64,000 bases of DNA from Lineolata rhizophorae (Eukaryota > Ascomycota > Dothideomycetes > Lineolatales > Lineolataceae). This document shows positions 12,292 to 23,937 of this stretch, one piece after another. Within the stretch, counting starts at the first letter, position 1. Every line of letters begins with the position of its first letter. A program made the translations under genes and the position numbers. The stretch is taken from positions 1,466,177 through 1,530,176 of the forward strand of contig MU001670.1 of assembly GCA_010093515.1 (NCBI GenBank), in the 5' to 3' direction. The notes beneath the pieces were generated by a model, which was not told the origin of the DNA, searched no databases, and saw nothing but the letters and a program-made list of their open reading frames with translations.

Positions 12292-13247
12292 TTATAGGTA
12301 ATCTTTCTTCCGGCTCGTCCTCGTGTACTGGTTCAACCTCCATTCCACATCCCCATCCTTATTTTCGGCCGTGCCTCCCCGGATTTCGAATAGCCGCATC
12401 GTCATTCTGGGCCCGACCTCTGCCAGCTCGACGCTCTGATGGCCCGTCCGGACGAAGACGTGGTGTCTGACCTCGATAGCGTCGCTCTCGTTCCTAAAAG
12501 TAACCACCCGATTCCCGACCTTCTGGTTACTCGTCGCAGCCTCCCGCGGCGGCCACAGGTGCTTCAGGATCTGGCAGACGCGGCCGCCGAGCGGGGTCGA
12601 GAAGCCCTCGAAGATGAGGTGGGGGTAGCTCTCAGCAACGGTGCCCCTCTGGGCGCCCGGGATGTCGTGTCGCAGCACGACGTTGTGGAGGCTGAACGAG
12701 GCGGTGGGGCCGTGGGGCAGGTGCGAGACGGTGACGGCGGACGGGACCCCCCGGTGCTCGTGCAGCAGGACGACGTCGCTCAGCCCGGCCGCGTTGGCGC
12801 TGGCCACCAGCGTCGCCAGCACCTGGTTGCCGCGGTTCAGCCGCACCGCCGTCGGCAGCAGCAGCCGCACCTCCTTGGCGAAGGCCGACAGCCGCGCCGA
12901 CGGGTCCCGCGACGTCGTCACCAGCACTCGCGGGTCCGTCACCCCGGACAGGTGCGCGTACTCGTCGTCCAGGGCGAGCTCGTCCGCGGCCGAGCGGCCC
13001 GCCCGCGGCTCGTCGAACGCGTAGTCGGCCCGCAGCGCCTTGTCGGACGCGACGGACGCGTCCAGCGGCTTGCCGGTCTCGAGCGAGGATTTGAGCAGCG
13101 AGCGCTTGCGGGCGATTTCGGCGTCGCGGAGCGTGAGGGCGCGGCGGTAGAGATAGTCTCGCCGCTCGCGGGCGTGTCGGCGCTGGCGATTTGTAATGTT
13201 AGCGGGACGGCTCCGCGGCGTAGTAAAGGACAGCAACTCACTATCAT
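12292..13247 (-). CDS. IMP4: U3 snoRNP protein IMP4 (Brix domain)
   Basis: Component of the Mpp10-Imp3-Imp4 complex of the nucleolar small-subunit processome, needed for 18S rRNA maturation. I read two exons: 13242-13247 (ATG ATA only) and 12292-13182, separated by a 59-nt intron with GTGAGT donor and CTAAC branch. The joined product is 298 residues, the usual IMP4 length, and begins MIRRHARERRDYLYRR, matching the family N-terminus. Without the micro-exon the open frame would start with unrelated residues. The Brix domain spans about residues 87-275 (from DPRVLVTTSRDPSARL). The conserved early block with KPLD and KALRADY is present, and the frame stays open to the C-terminus. It is divergently arranged with UPF1, start codons 524 nt apart. 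Confidence 0.93.
13183..13241 (-). other. Intron after a 6-nt first exon of IMP4
   Basis: 59-nt intron read on the minus strand: donor GTGAGT directly after ATG ATA, branch-like GCTAAC, acceptor CCAG before CGC CGA CAC. The splice restores the family N-terminus in frame. Confidence 0.85.
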
Positions 13248-13771
13248 GATGGGCAAATTTGTGAGGGTGGCGGAGTCTGGACACCAAGCTAGTGGGGGGG
13301 AGGTGGCCTAGGTTGGAGATTTCGATATCTCTGCCAAGACCGCGGGCGGTGAGCCACGAGGAGGACTGTTTCGGACTTTAAAACTTCCTGCGCTCCGCAC
13401 CGCCACCAACCGCGCGACCGGCCCCTCCCGCGTTCGCCTCTTTGTCGATAGATCCCGCCCTCCGTGCTAAGCAATGTAAAGCGGGCGCAGGTTTTGCTTG
13501 TCGCTTCTTTCTTTGCTAATTTCCAAACCCGTCGTTAGACAGTTTTCTAGTCTGCGAGGCTGTGGCAGAACTCTGCCACTCCCTGCTTTCTGCTAACAAC
13601 CTTCGCTTCCTCGTAGTTCACTACCGAAGGTAACCCGGCGCCTAGTCGAGCCGCCGCTGCGATCTGCTTCCAACTTTCTTCGTTCACCTCTAGATCTCCC
13701 ACGAATACAACGCGCTTTCGCAGGGCTTCCGACATCGTTCATAGACTTCTCGACACATACCGACCCGCATC
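13248..13771. promoter_or_regulatory. Divergent IMP4/UPF1 promoter region
   Basis: 524 nt between two divergent start codons, so both promoters and both 5' leaders must lie here. I see no TATA box in a convincing position and no motif I can assign with confidence; CT-rich stretches occur near the UPF1 side. Confidence 0.55.
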
Positions 13772-16700
13772 ATGGAGGGCGCCTTCACCCACATGGGCAA
13801 TCACCTCATCTCCGACTCCGCATCTACTATTAACGCCGGAGATGATGAGAGCATTCTAGATGGCGACTTTAGTCGCGCCGGTCTCGGTGGCGGCCCGTCG
13901 CGCAGGCGGCGTCGCGACGATGACGACGAGACGGACGCGTTTGACGACGATGACATCGAGAGCATGGCAAGCATGCCCGTGGACGGCATGAACGGCAAGG
14001 CTGCGGCTCAGAAGGCGGAGGATGATGTTGAACTGCCACCACATGCTTGCGCGTAGGTTCCCACACATTGTATACGCATGACGGCGCCGACGCGCTTTTG
14101 ATGGACACATACTCATATGATTTTTATACAAAAGATACTGCGGGATTCATAATCCCGGCAGCGTCGTCAAGTGCCTCGCCTGCAGCAAGTGGTTCTGCAG
14201 TGCCCGCGGCAACGGCACATCTTCCCACATCATCAACCACCTGGTCCGCGCTCGCCACAAGGAAGTCCAGCTACATCCGTCGTCCTCGCTTGGCGATACC
14301 GTTCTTGAATGCTATAACTGCGGCACGAAGAATGTTTTTCTTCTCGGGTTTATTCCCGCAAAGTCCGACACTGTCGTTGTGTTGCTATGTCGCCAGCCAT
14401 GCGCTTCCATGCCTTCCTCCAAGGGTATGAACTGGGACACCTCGCGCTGGCAGCCGCTCATAGAAGATCGGTCTTTCTTGCCTTGGCTTGTTTCAGCGCC
14501 CTCAGACCAGGAGCAGCTCCGCGCGCGCCACCTTAGCCCGCAGAGCATCGCTAAGCTGGAAGAGCTCTGGAAGGAGAACGCGAACGCCACGGTAGCGGAT
14601 TTGGAAAAGGGTGCTGGTCAAGATGACGAACCTGCGCCGGTCTTGCTAAGGTATGACGATGCGTATCAGTACCAGAATGTGTTCGGACCGCTAGTCAAGA
14701 TTGAGGCCGACTATGACCGCAAGCTCAAAGAGGCTCAATCTCAGGATGGGTTGATTGTTCGCTGGGACTACGGTTTGAACAACAAGCATCTGGCGAGCTT
14801 CATGCTACCTAAACTGGAGCTGGGGGATGTAAAGCTTGCCGTTGGTGACGAAATGCGGCTGCGATATACGGGCGAACTTCGTCCACATTGGGAAGGTGTT
14901 GGATATGTCATTAAGATCCCGAACAACCAATCCGACGAGGTAACCATTGAGCTACGCACCAAGGGTGACCAGAAATCGGTGCCTACCGAATGCACCCACA
15001 ACTTCAGCGCGGACTATGTCTGGAAGGCGACCTCGTTCGACCGTATGCAGCATGCCATGAAGACTTTCGCGCTCGATGAAATGAGCGTGTCCGGTTACAT
15101 TTTCCACCGTCTTCTAGGACACGACGTGGCCGCCGCTCCCATGAAGACGCAGTTGCCGCGCAAGTTCAGCGTTCCCGGTCTTCCAGAGCTCAATTCCAGC
15201 CAGATCATTGCGGTCAAGAACGTGCTTCAAAAGCCGCTCAGCTTGATTCAGGGGCCTCCCGGAACCGGAAAGACTGTGACTTCGGCCACTATCATCTATC
15301 ACCTCGCAAAGATTAGCGGTGGCCAAGTCCTTGTCTGCGCACCTTCGAACGTTGCCGTGGATCAGCTATGCGAACGCATTCACCGCACCGGCCTAAAGAC
15401 CGTCCGCGTGACCGCAAAATCCCGCGAAGACGTCGAGTCTCCTGTGGGCTTTTTGTCGCTGCATGAGCAGGTCCGCATGAACGACACCAATGTCGAGCTC
15501 AATAAGCTCAACCAACTCAAGAGCGAGCTCGGCGAGTTATCTGTGCAGGACGAGAAGAAGTTCAAGCAGCTTACCCGCGCAGCTGAGCGTGAGATTCTCA
15601 GCAACGCCGACGTTATTTGCTGCACCTGTGTTGGCGCTGGCGATCCTCGTCTTTCGAAATTCAAGTTCCGCACCGTTCTCATCGACGAATCTACGCAGTC
15701 TGCCGAGCCTGAGTGCATGATCCCTCTTGTCTTGGGCTGTAAGCAAGTTGTGCTTGTCGGTGACCACCAGCAGCTTGGCCCTGTTATTATGAACAAGAAA
15801 GCCGCCAAGGCGGGCTTGAACCAATCCCTTTTCGAGCGCCTCGTCATTCTCGGGTGTGTTCCTATTCGTCTGCAAGTGCAGTACCGCATGCATCCATGCT
15901 TGTCGGAATTCCCTTCCAACATGTTTTACGACGGCTCCCTGCAGAATGGTATCACGGCGGTCACGCGACTCCGGCCCGATGTTGACTTCCCCTGGCCCGT
16001 GGCGGATTCTCCCATGATGTTCTGGTCTAACTTGGGCAACGAGGAAATCTCGGCTTCCGGCACTTCGTACTTGAACCGTACTGAGGCGTCGAATGTGGAG
16101 AAGATCGTGACGCGCTTCTTCAAGGCTGGTGTCAAACCTCAGGATATTGGCATTATCACCCCTTACGAGGGTCAGCGCAGCTACGTTGTCAGTTCCATGC
16201 AAGCTACGGGCAGCTTTAAGAAAGAGTACTACAAGGAGATTGAGGTCGCTTCCGTCGACGCTTTTCAAGGCCGTGAAAAGGACTTTATTGTGCTTTCGTG
16301 CGTTCGCTCCAATGACCATCAGGGGATTGGGTTCTTGAGCGATCCGCGCCGCCTGAACGTTGCGCTCACGCGTGCCAAGTATGGCCTCGTCATCCTGGGG
16401 AATCCGAAGGTGCTTTCCAAGCACCCGCTTTGGCACTACCTCCTCCTGCATTTCAAGGAGCACAATTGTCTTGTCGAAGGCCCACTTTCTAACCTGCAAG
16501 TTTCACTGCTGCAGTTCTCGCGGCCTAAACAGTCCTATCGGGGTCCTCAGCGCTACCAGATGGCCTTCCAACACGCCAATAACAGCTTGGCCGCCGCAGC
16601 GGCAGCCGGCCGCATGCCCAATGGACCCAATGGGACCCGCAGGCAGGAGTACAATGATAACGGATCGATCGTCGGGTATATCCCAGACGATGTCAGCTCA

Positions 16701-17348
16701 GTTCACTCGTCAGCTCTGGGAGGCGGCGGTGGAGCGCCTCTTGGTGCTAGCGGCACCGGTGGCATGGGTCAACCCCCTCCAACCGCCTATCCATCCATGT
16801 TTCAAAACTTCCACGAGGCGTGGCCCAGCTTGCCTGGCGTTGGCGTGGGTCGCGGAGGTCCCGGAATGCCCGCCCCGGGCACCTCAGCTAGCCCCGCAAA
16901 TGCCGGCCTACCCGGCAACAACGGCGTGCTCTCCGCGGCGGCACCCCATGCAGCATCTACTCACCATCACCATCCGGGCGCGCCAGGCACGCCTGTTCCC
17001 CCGCCTGGTGCCAAGAAGCCGGCGGCCGACGCGGCGTCGGTGGCCGGGTCAGATTTGACAGAAGTTACGAGCGCAGCTGGAGGTAACGGTGCTGGAGCCA
17101 ATGGCGGCGTCTCCCTCGCAGGGCTAAGCCTGCACGATCCGGGCGTCAAGCCGACCAGCATGAGCCAGTCGGACCGGCTGAAGCGATACGTCGAGGGCGG
17201 CGGCGGGCCGGGTGGCGGTGTCGGTGTCGGCAGCGGGCCTGGCGGATCGGGACGGGCCCTGAGGGCTGGTGGCTTCGATGACGATGATGTGCGCAGCGTT
17301 AGCACCGCTTTTGCTAGCCAAGTGGGCGGGGTGGGCACGTACGACTGA
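13772..17348 (+). CDS. UPF1: UPF1 RNA helicase (NMD factor)
   Basis: ATP-dependent superfamily 1 RNA helicase central to nonsense-mediated mRNA decay, acting in the cytoplasm with UPF2/UPF3. Two exons: 13772-14052 and 14135-17348, joined across an 82-nt intron to give about 1164 residues. The N-terminus is acidic and disordered. The Cys/His-rich zinc domain follows ([16 protein letters not shown] onward, about residues 91-180) and is split by the intron. Helicase motifs are intact: Walker A GPPGTGKT from Gly467, motif II as DEST (Asp611-Glu612), [23 protein letters not shown] and [10 protein letters not shown]. The tail of about 240 residues is Gly/Ala/Pro-rich and does not show the SQ cluster of animal UPF1. 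It lies divergent to IMP4. The identification is firm; only the disordered tail length is unremarkable between species. Confidence 0.96.
14053..14134 (+). other. UPF1 intron with immediate in-frame stop
   Basis: 82-nt intron with donor GTAGGT and acceptor AAAG. The exon ends in the first two bases of an Ala codon; spliced reading gives HACAYCGIH, the start of the UPF1 zinc domain. If retained, the reading frame meets TAG at once (GCG TAG). Confidence 0.88.
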
Positions 17349-20161
17349 TTTCGGAATCTTTGCGCTGTCACATTTACGGGTTATTGCTGGGCTGGCTAGT
17401 GCAAGATGCGCCGGTCTGACAACCGCTTATCGAAGCCCGTCCCAAGACGAAGACACCATCCAACCCGAGAGTAACATCGAGTCATCAATGCATTGAACCG
17501 TACGAGACGAACCGACCCGCCCTTCCCGAGGGTTTCGACCAAACCTAACTGGAGAATCGAACAACGGTAACCCCACCTAGCTACTGAAGTCAGGGTTCGA
17601 GCTGCGCGCAGTTATGCTAGCGGCGCAAGGCTCACACCGCTTTAATTCCTGGCCCGATCTAGCCGGTGACTGCTGTGGCCGTAAGGCACGCTGTCGTCTT
17701 CGGTCTTACTGACTGACTGAACGTGGAGCGAAAAAAAATTGATTGGATGCAAGCAGAGTCGAGTGGAGGATGAGATTGCTGTACTGGTTTCTGAAGGAGT
17801 GTTGTGCATTTGTTCAGGGGGGTTATGGGGCGATTCCTGGTTGGAGAGTACCCGCGGGCCTGCTGCGATCGGCACAAGTTGAGATTGTCCTTTCTCCGAG
17901 CAAAGAAATTCACTCTTTTGCAAATTATTTTTACCTAACTCTCTCCCTTCTTCCGCTAGTCTGCCTTGCCTACATATCTGCTCTCGCTTTCCTTGATCCT
18001 GTCCAGCTTGCTGCCAGCATGGACCCTGCAATATCGCGCATGCGTGCGGGAGCGGCCCGCTTGGCCCGCCCTTTTCTTGGCGGATCAACTTTGGCCGGTC
18101 GCCGTGCGGGCTGGCATGCATGGCTGGGGACGGAATGTGACGGGCATGGTCTGGGGTGGGTGTGGCCTGAGTTCTGTGGCAGCACGAGAAAAAAAAAACC
18201 GAGGCAGATACGGGAAGTTGCAGGCACACCATGCACACAATGCATCGGGGCGAGCGGGAAGTCTGGGGTGCACTTGTTTTACATGCACGAAATTGTGGCC
18301 TTTTCCTTCCTCCCTAAGCAGACGGCCGCCCAGCTTGACCGACGGCTCCTAAACTAATGCCAGCCGTTGCCTATGTAGTTCAGTCCTTTTTTTTTCTATT
18401 TGCCCCGTTGTTTGTTTCTTTTTCTTTTTCTTTTCTTTTTTTCTTTCCTTCCTCCTTGCGTGCGCGGTTTTCTTTTACCGAATTGCGATTGTGTTCCGAT
18501 TGGGATTGGGGCCTGGTGAGGGGTTTTCGTGCAACTTCCTAGCTACCGCAAACAGAGTGGCTTGGCCTTGTCAAGCTCCGCCTTGCCTATCGAGCTCGGT
18601 TGCTGGGCTTACCTGCAGTGCGTTGGCTGGACTTGCATGCGCCTTGCGTTTGAGAAGGGGGGGGATCCTTTCGCTGGGGCGCGGGGCTTGCATACGGGCA
18701 CCTGGGCTATAGAGGGCCGGGGCAAAGAGGCAGGGTAGTAATGGTTTGATAATGTCCAATTGATTTCGACTTAGCTGAGATTTCAGTTTTGCTGCTGTCT
18801 CTCTACGAAGTGATTGATGGATACGTGAGGCTGAGCACGAGTGAGGTGGTGAGACTGGGATAGGTAATCGTGAGTCGTGCAACCGTTTGCCGCATTCGGG
18901 TCCTGTCCTAGCTGCGGCTTGAGAGCCCCTGCGTACGGTCGAGCTCCCTGGCATACTATCTCCCCTAGATTGAACCAACGCTTCGAGCCATATCTATCCA
19001 TCTGGCCCGGTTACTTTTAAGGAGCTGGTCTGGTCAGCATTGGGTACGTTGGTTTTAAAACAGTGAAAACAAACAGAACTATCTTGCACTGTCTTGCGGA
19101 TGGAGTGGCTGATTTGTACCAAGTACCTAGTTGCCACTGTTCGTAAGTACCTCCAGTGACAACGAGGGCATCCTCTGTTCACCCCATGATGATAGGCTAT
19201 CCTAATACAATGCTCTAAAACATGCTCCACCAGGAAGTAAGGTTGTGATATGTCGTCTAGCATTTTCAAGAACCGTGAAATATTATAGTATGATAGCAAA
19301 ACAAGACTAGATCCAACTCTTCCACGTACTTAACATTAGTGAATAGGTGCACCTGGTTAAAATGCCCTTTTGAAACCCCAATTTTACTGGATCCTGTCAC
19401 GTGCTGGCGTGACGACCTCGTGTCAGTCGCCGTGAATGGCAGGACATGCCAACAGAAATTGCGTGGCGCCTTATACCACAGTGTAGATTTTTGCAGTGTT
19501 TCCATCTTTCATGAAATCCGGTCGTAGCTTTGAATTTTCCAAATTGGTTGTCCGTTCTCGCTGCGCTTGTTTCTATATCCTTCCTCGCTCTCAACCATAC
19601 AAAATAAAGCATTAGGTGTACAAAAAACCTACGTTATTCAAACTACCCTCAAATATTGACTTAGCAAAAAGGATAGAAATGCTATTTTTAGCAAGACTTG
19701 TGGCCGCAGTAGCTTTTTAATGTCTAGGCACTTCCCTATACTGTCTAAAATTCATAGTTCTGTTATGGTAATAGGGGTACCACCATTAAAACATTAGACT
19801 CCAGCTCCAAGCTTGGACGGTTTCTTATTAAAGTACACAAGTCAGATATGACGAGTGAAATGCATCACTTGGTAACGCTGTGAATTAGCGAGGTAGAGCT
19901 TTCCAACATATTCGTAGAGTACACAACTGTGCAAGGACGTGCATGTTACCCAAAATATTTATGGCTTTAAATTATATACCAACTCACAGTCACACCCCAG
20001 AGTGTGAGTCAGAAAGCACTATAAAGCGGATAGCAAGCCTTAAACCCTCATTGCAAATTCCTTTCCCAAAATCTTGGTTCGCAAAATATCCCGCCCTTCA
20101 TTCCCGACACCGACGTACTTACATCACAATTCAGTAAGACTTGGAAGCGTGTCACGAAATC
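17349..20161. other. Spacer with shift to AT-rich DNA
   Basis: About 2.8 kb without a supported gene. The left part (17350-18700) is of mixed composition with a T/C-rich tract at 18386-18454. From about 18770 the DNA becomes clearly AT-richer and stays so through the next two genes. Short open frames on both strands show no family features. Confidence 0.6.
20020..20025 (+). promoter_or_regulatory. TATA box of pseudokinase gene
   Basis: TATAAA 137 nt before the first ATG of the pseudokinase, a plausible position for a core promoter. A 7-bp inverted repeat, ACTCACA (19982-19988) and TGTGAGT (20003-20009), lies just upstream and could be a regulator site. Confidence 0.45.
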
Positions 20162-21516
20162 ATGAGGAAATACACCGAAGCCAACATCCCTGGCCTGCAG
20201 AGTCAGACAGAGCTTCTATCGAGATATGAGGTCGGCGGGCTATGCCCAATAGAACTCGGTAAAGAGGTTGGAAGTGGCCCTACTAGATACAAAATCATCC
20301 ATAAGTTAGGCCACGGCCATAATTCAACCGTATGGCTCGCGCGGCGCATTACAAATCAACCGACATACGTTGCCATCAAGGTATTGTCCAGCGAAGCCAC
20401 CAAAGCGTACGAGGAAAAAGTGGTGGATTACAGCCATTACGGAGGTTTCCAGTTCCTAGTCCAGCCGGATAAAAACCATGGATTCCCTATTGAGAGTATA
20501 AATGGACGCCATTTTTGCTTGGTTTTGCCGGTCTGTGGGCCCAGCATTCGAGAATTTTACGACAGAGCACGATTTGAAGGCAGCCCGGTAAGGCTGAAAA
20601 AGCACGTCGCCCAGGAGGCTGCAACACGCATTACATGTGCGCTGAAGGCTATTCATGAAATCAACCGAAATATGTGGCATGGAGGTAAGTCCCTATCAAA
20701 TTATCGGGTCTACAGACTTTGATTTCACTGCATTAAGTCATTAAGCATATGTCTATAGATGTTGCGAACGCCATATGATACGTTTATTTCAAGCTAACCA
20801 CGAACTATTCTGTAGAGGTAACGCCCGACAAATTCTATTTCTCGCTCAATAACCCCGTTTTAGATATTTGGAGCGAAGAACGAATTTTACGTGAACTCGG
20901 ACAGCCGCAGAAAGTACAACGTGGGAGTAATGCTGATACGTCCGACTGCTTCTCACACAAACCAGAATATTTGGTTGAAGCGGCAGACCTCTTCAGCTTG
21001 TGTCCTGAGCTATATACAGGTGGTTTCAAGCTCGCTGGTTACCCCTTTGTATGCTTCGAGAACTTGAGTATCAGTCGTACTTCAACAGGCTACATGCAAT
21101 CTCCTGGGAACGTCTTAGAACCCTGGCAACGTAATGATATGCGAGCACTTGGGCGTTTGATTTTTGAGCTCCGATGCGGAGAGGACCTTTTCGAACCCTT
21201 CAAAGATGACGTTGAGCGTAGGGACCAAATCAGGTTTAGTCTGGGGCAGGACGACCTAGATCAAAGGTCAATGTATTTCAAGGGTAGGATAATTGACGCT
21301 ACTAGAAATTCCGGAGGTACAGTAGATGGGTCAACAGTGTGGGGGAAGTTTGGTGAAAATGAAACGCTTATGTCGGAAGAGGAACTTGGTCAACTTGCGA
21401 ACCTTCTGGGGAGGCTGTCAACGTACGATATTTGGGAACAGATATCAACGAAAGACGTTCTCTCTAGCGAGTGGTCTGTTGACTGGCAGAGAAAGACTCT
21501 GTCATTCAGTGGATAA
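20162..21516 (+). CDS. SRPK-like pseudokinase
   Basis: Member of the ascomycete SRPK-related protein kinase family, most likely catalytically dead. Two exons, 20162-20684 and 20816-21516, with a 131-nt intron (GTAAGT donor, GCTAACC branch, TGTAG acceptor) give 407 residues. The N-lobe looks normal: glycine loop LGHGHNSTVWLAR (about 49-61) and VAIK lysine (Lys73). The C-lobe is degenerate. The catalytic HGD/HRD motif reads HGE (Glu175), the metal-binding Asn five residues on is Lys180 in EVTPDK, and no DFG is present where GGFKLAGYPF stands. The later DMRALGRLIFELRCG block still matches the family's helix F region. The frame is open and splice sites intact, so it is not an obvious pseudogene. 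The ATG at 20162 is the first in frame. Function is unknown; a binding or scaffold role is inference. Confidence 0.78.
20685..20815 (+). other. Pseudokinase intron inside the catalytic loop
   Basis: 131-nt intron that splits the codon right after HG of the catalytic loop. The chosen acceptor at 20814-20815 keeps the frame and the family alignment (HGEVTPDKFYFSL). An earlier acceptor would read HGDVANAI and then stop at once, so I reject it as the main form. Confidence 0.75.
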
Positions 21517-21966
21517 TGTTAGAGAAAGGGGAACGCAAGCAACCTAGAATGTCTTCTAAAAGCGAGAAACATACGTGAGCAGTTTAGACTGCTCTTTGGA
21601 ATGATACTTTAGGATATGCCGACGCATACATGTACAATATCATTTTCCTCAGTACAAATACAGTGCCTATCGCGTAATGTGTTGTATTGAAAGCGGGGTG
21701 TTGGCCTCTGGTATCTACGTAAGTGAGCGTTCTGAGTTCGCATCTCTGAACACGTGATGTGAAGGTGAATTGGGCGTCATGAGAACTTACCCTAAAGACA
21801 TCTTATACGGAAAGATTTAATACCTCTTTCGACTTGAATTACAGCCCAATAGCTTTTATGAGTAAAGGTAACATGCACCTGAAGCAAAGTTTAGAATACC
21901 GGAATTGATTTGACTGTGCATTAACTCAAAGGGCAAGGCCAACAATCCAAGCGCTTGGACACCCGC
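21517..21966. other. Spacer, convergent gene ends
   Basis: 450 nt of AT-rich DNA between the 3' ends of the pseudokinase and the alpha-galactosidase. It should hold both polyadenylation regions; I see no other feature. Confidence 0.6.
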
Positions 21967-23849
21967 TCACAACTCATCTCTCTTTCTACTCGTCCCTCCC
22001 ACGCTTCTCAATCGATAAGCCATAGCTCCATGCGGCTCCACCTCAACTTCCCAGTCCATTCCCGCTGTCATCTGACCCACCCACTGCCCAATCAACCTCG
22101 AATCGTTCGCCGCCAGCCCATCCGCCCAACTCATTTCCGTAGCATTAAAATACGTGCTCGTGATATTAACCCCCCGCGTCGAATTAGCCTCGACAACCTG
22201 ACCCGCGACCTCGTTACTCATTCGATTTGCCCACAAATCGAAGACATCCCAGTTCATCTGCGCCTCGTCACTGCGCGCCCCGCCCGAGTCGAAAAAGATG
22301 TCTGCAAGACTGGTACTCAGCGTGGCGTTCTCGTCGCCTAGGTTAAGGAGGAAGATGGCGCGGTCGCCCCCGGAGAGCGACTGGGTCCAAAGCTGGGTCT
22401 CGTTGGGCCCGGCGCCATGCGCGGGCGCGTTACGGTGCCGCCAGCGGCGATAAGCGGGGGTGCTGTCGGGGTCTTGGGAGAGGGCGAGGATGGGGGCGTG
22501 GAGGAGAATGGAAAGAGATGGCGCGTCCATGGAGCGAATGTCGTTGCCCATGATGAGGGGTGATTTAATCGCGGACCACATGGTAAAATGGAGCTTGTAC
22601 TCCGTGTCGGTCATGCCGCCCTGCTTATGGTTAGAGAGTGGGATATTGATGGTAGGTAAATGGACATTAAAGAGTGGGATAATATATGAGAACGAATCTT
22701 GCCAAACTCACATTGCCGATTTCGAGCATGTCAAGATCATTCCAAGCGCCTGGGTTGCCCTTATCGACGAAAGGAGCCACTTTATTCAAAATATTGGCCA
22801 TGGAACAATGGAACCCGGGCAATGCGCAATTTATGCCTTCATCTCCGCTGCACGGGCAACGGACGTCTTCGTGGTTGTACGTGTCAAAAATATCTCCAGA
22901 CATGCGCCATGAGTTTGCAATTGTTTGAGCCCACTAAAATATGGTATATTTACCCCGCGTTAGCCAGTAGGCATCTCAACGTGACTGATAGAGAGATAGA
23001 CAACAGCCGGAACTTACTTTCCATGGAGAATCTTCACCCCAGTTGCACATCCCGTAAAGGATCGGTCTACCAGTGGCGTTCAGAGCATCGGCCATTATTT
23101 TATACCGATTGAATGTGGTGAGAGGATCCCCTGTTTGGCCTTCATTGTAGCAGTTATCATATTTGAGATAATCAACCTAGTTAAGTTAAATTAGCTCGGG
23201 CGGTCATTCAAAGAACTATTCTGTCAAACTTACACCCCAGCTTGCGAATGTCTGAGCATCCTTTTCTTCAAACCCCAGAGATCCCGCTGAATTGAATTCG
23301 TAATTAGTCACATTCGTAGGATGCATGAATTCCGACAGGATCAAAACAAACCGTATCTGGCACACGTCATTGCACCGGCACTGCTGTACATTCCGAACCC
23401 GAGACCCAGGTCGTGCATCCGGTCAGCCACGTGGGCCATGCCGTTGGGAAATTTCTCGGAATCCGCGACAAGGGTGTCGTTGTCATCTCGCCCGGCGGAC
23501 CAACAGTCATCCAGGATGACATAGTGGTATCCAACGTCTTGCAGCCCAAGTTGAACGATCTTTTCGGCCGTTCCGAGGAGCAAATCCTCACTCACATCGC
23601 AGCCAAATGCATTCCAATTATCCTGTCCGTTAGGCGTAAGCTAAGAATCTGGAACAATTTAAATGGCTGAGATAGAGTATCGCATTTGCACGAATATGAA
23701 AGGCCTCGAAGCTGCGTACTTAGCCATAAATCAATTGTTGAAATACGTACCCATCCCATTTGAGGAACTCGTGCCAGTCCATTGTCGGACGCCAACACGC
23801 CCAACACTAATAGTGCGGAGGCGCAAACGTCAAGCGTTATGCGCAGCAT
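21967..23849 (-). CDS. GH27 alpha-galactosidase with RDEL tail
   Basis: Glycoside hydrolase family 27 alpha-galactosidase, which removes terminal alpha-1,6-galactose from galactomannans and raffinose-type sugars. Six exons: 23751-23849, 23352-23622, 23234-23286, 23018-23176, 22712-22933 and 21967-22620, encoding 485 residues; introns are 128, 65, 57, 84 and 91 nt. It opens with a signal peptide (about residues 1-20), then VPQMGWDNWNAFGCDVSED. The nucleophile is Asp148 in YLKYDNC and the probable acid/base Asp208 in WRMSGD; GNPGAWNDLDMLEIGN is intact. A C-terminal beta-sandwich follows. Oddly the protein ends SRKRDEL, a KDEL-type ER-retrieval signal that extends beyond the usual YRLR end. The promoter has a TATA box, two CreA-type sites and a CGG-N10-CCG palindrome, fitting carbon control. 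It may be ER-resident or secreted. Confidence 0.92.
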
Positions 23850-23937
23850 TGTCCCCTAGAAATGTGAGTGTTGGGCAAAGATACTAGGCCAATTCTGCAG
23901 GAGCTCGGAAACAGACTCGGTCTTACGACCCTGGAAC

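Noticed and set aside
12439-13311. 290-codon + strand frame over IMP4
   Set aside because: Antisense shadow of the Brix-domain gene.
15537-16499. 320-codon minus-strand frame inside UPF1
   Set aside because: Antisense shadow of helicase motifs.
20751-20784. Alternative pseudokinase acceptor giving HGDVANAI
   Set aside because: It would restore HGD but hits a stop after a few codons and loses the family alignment.
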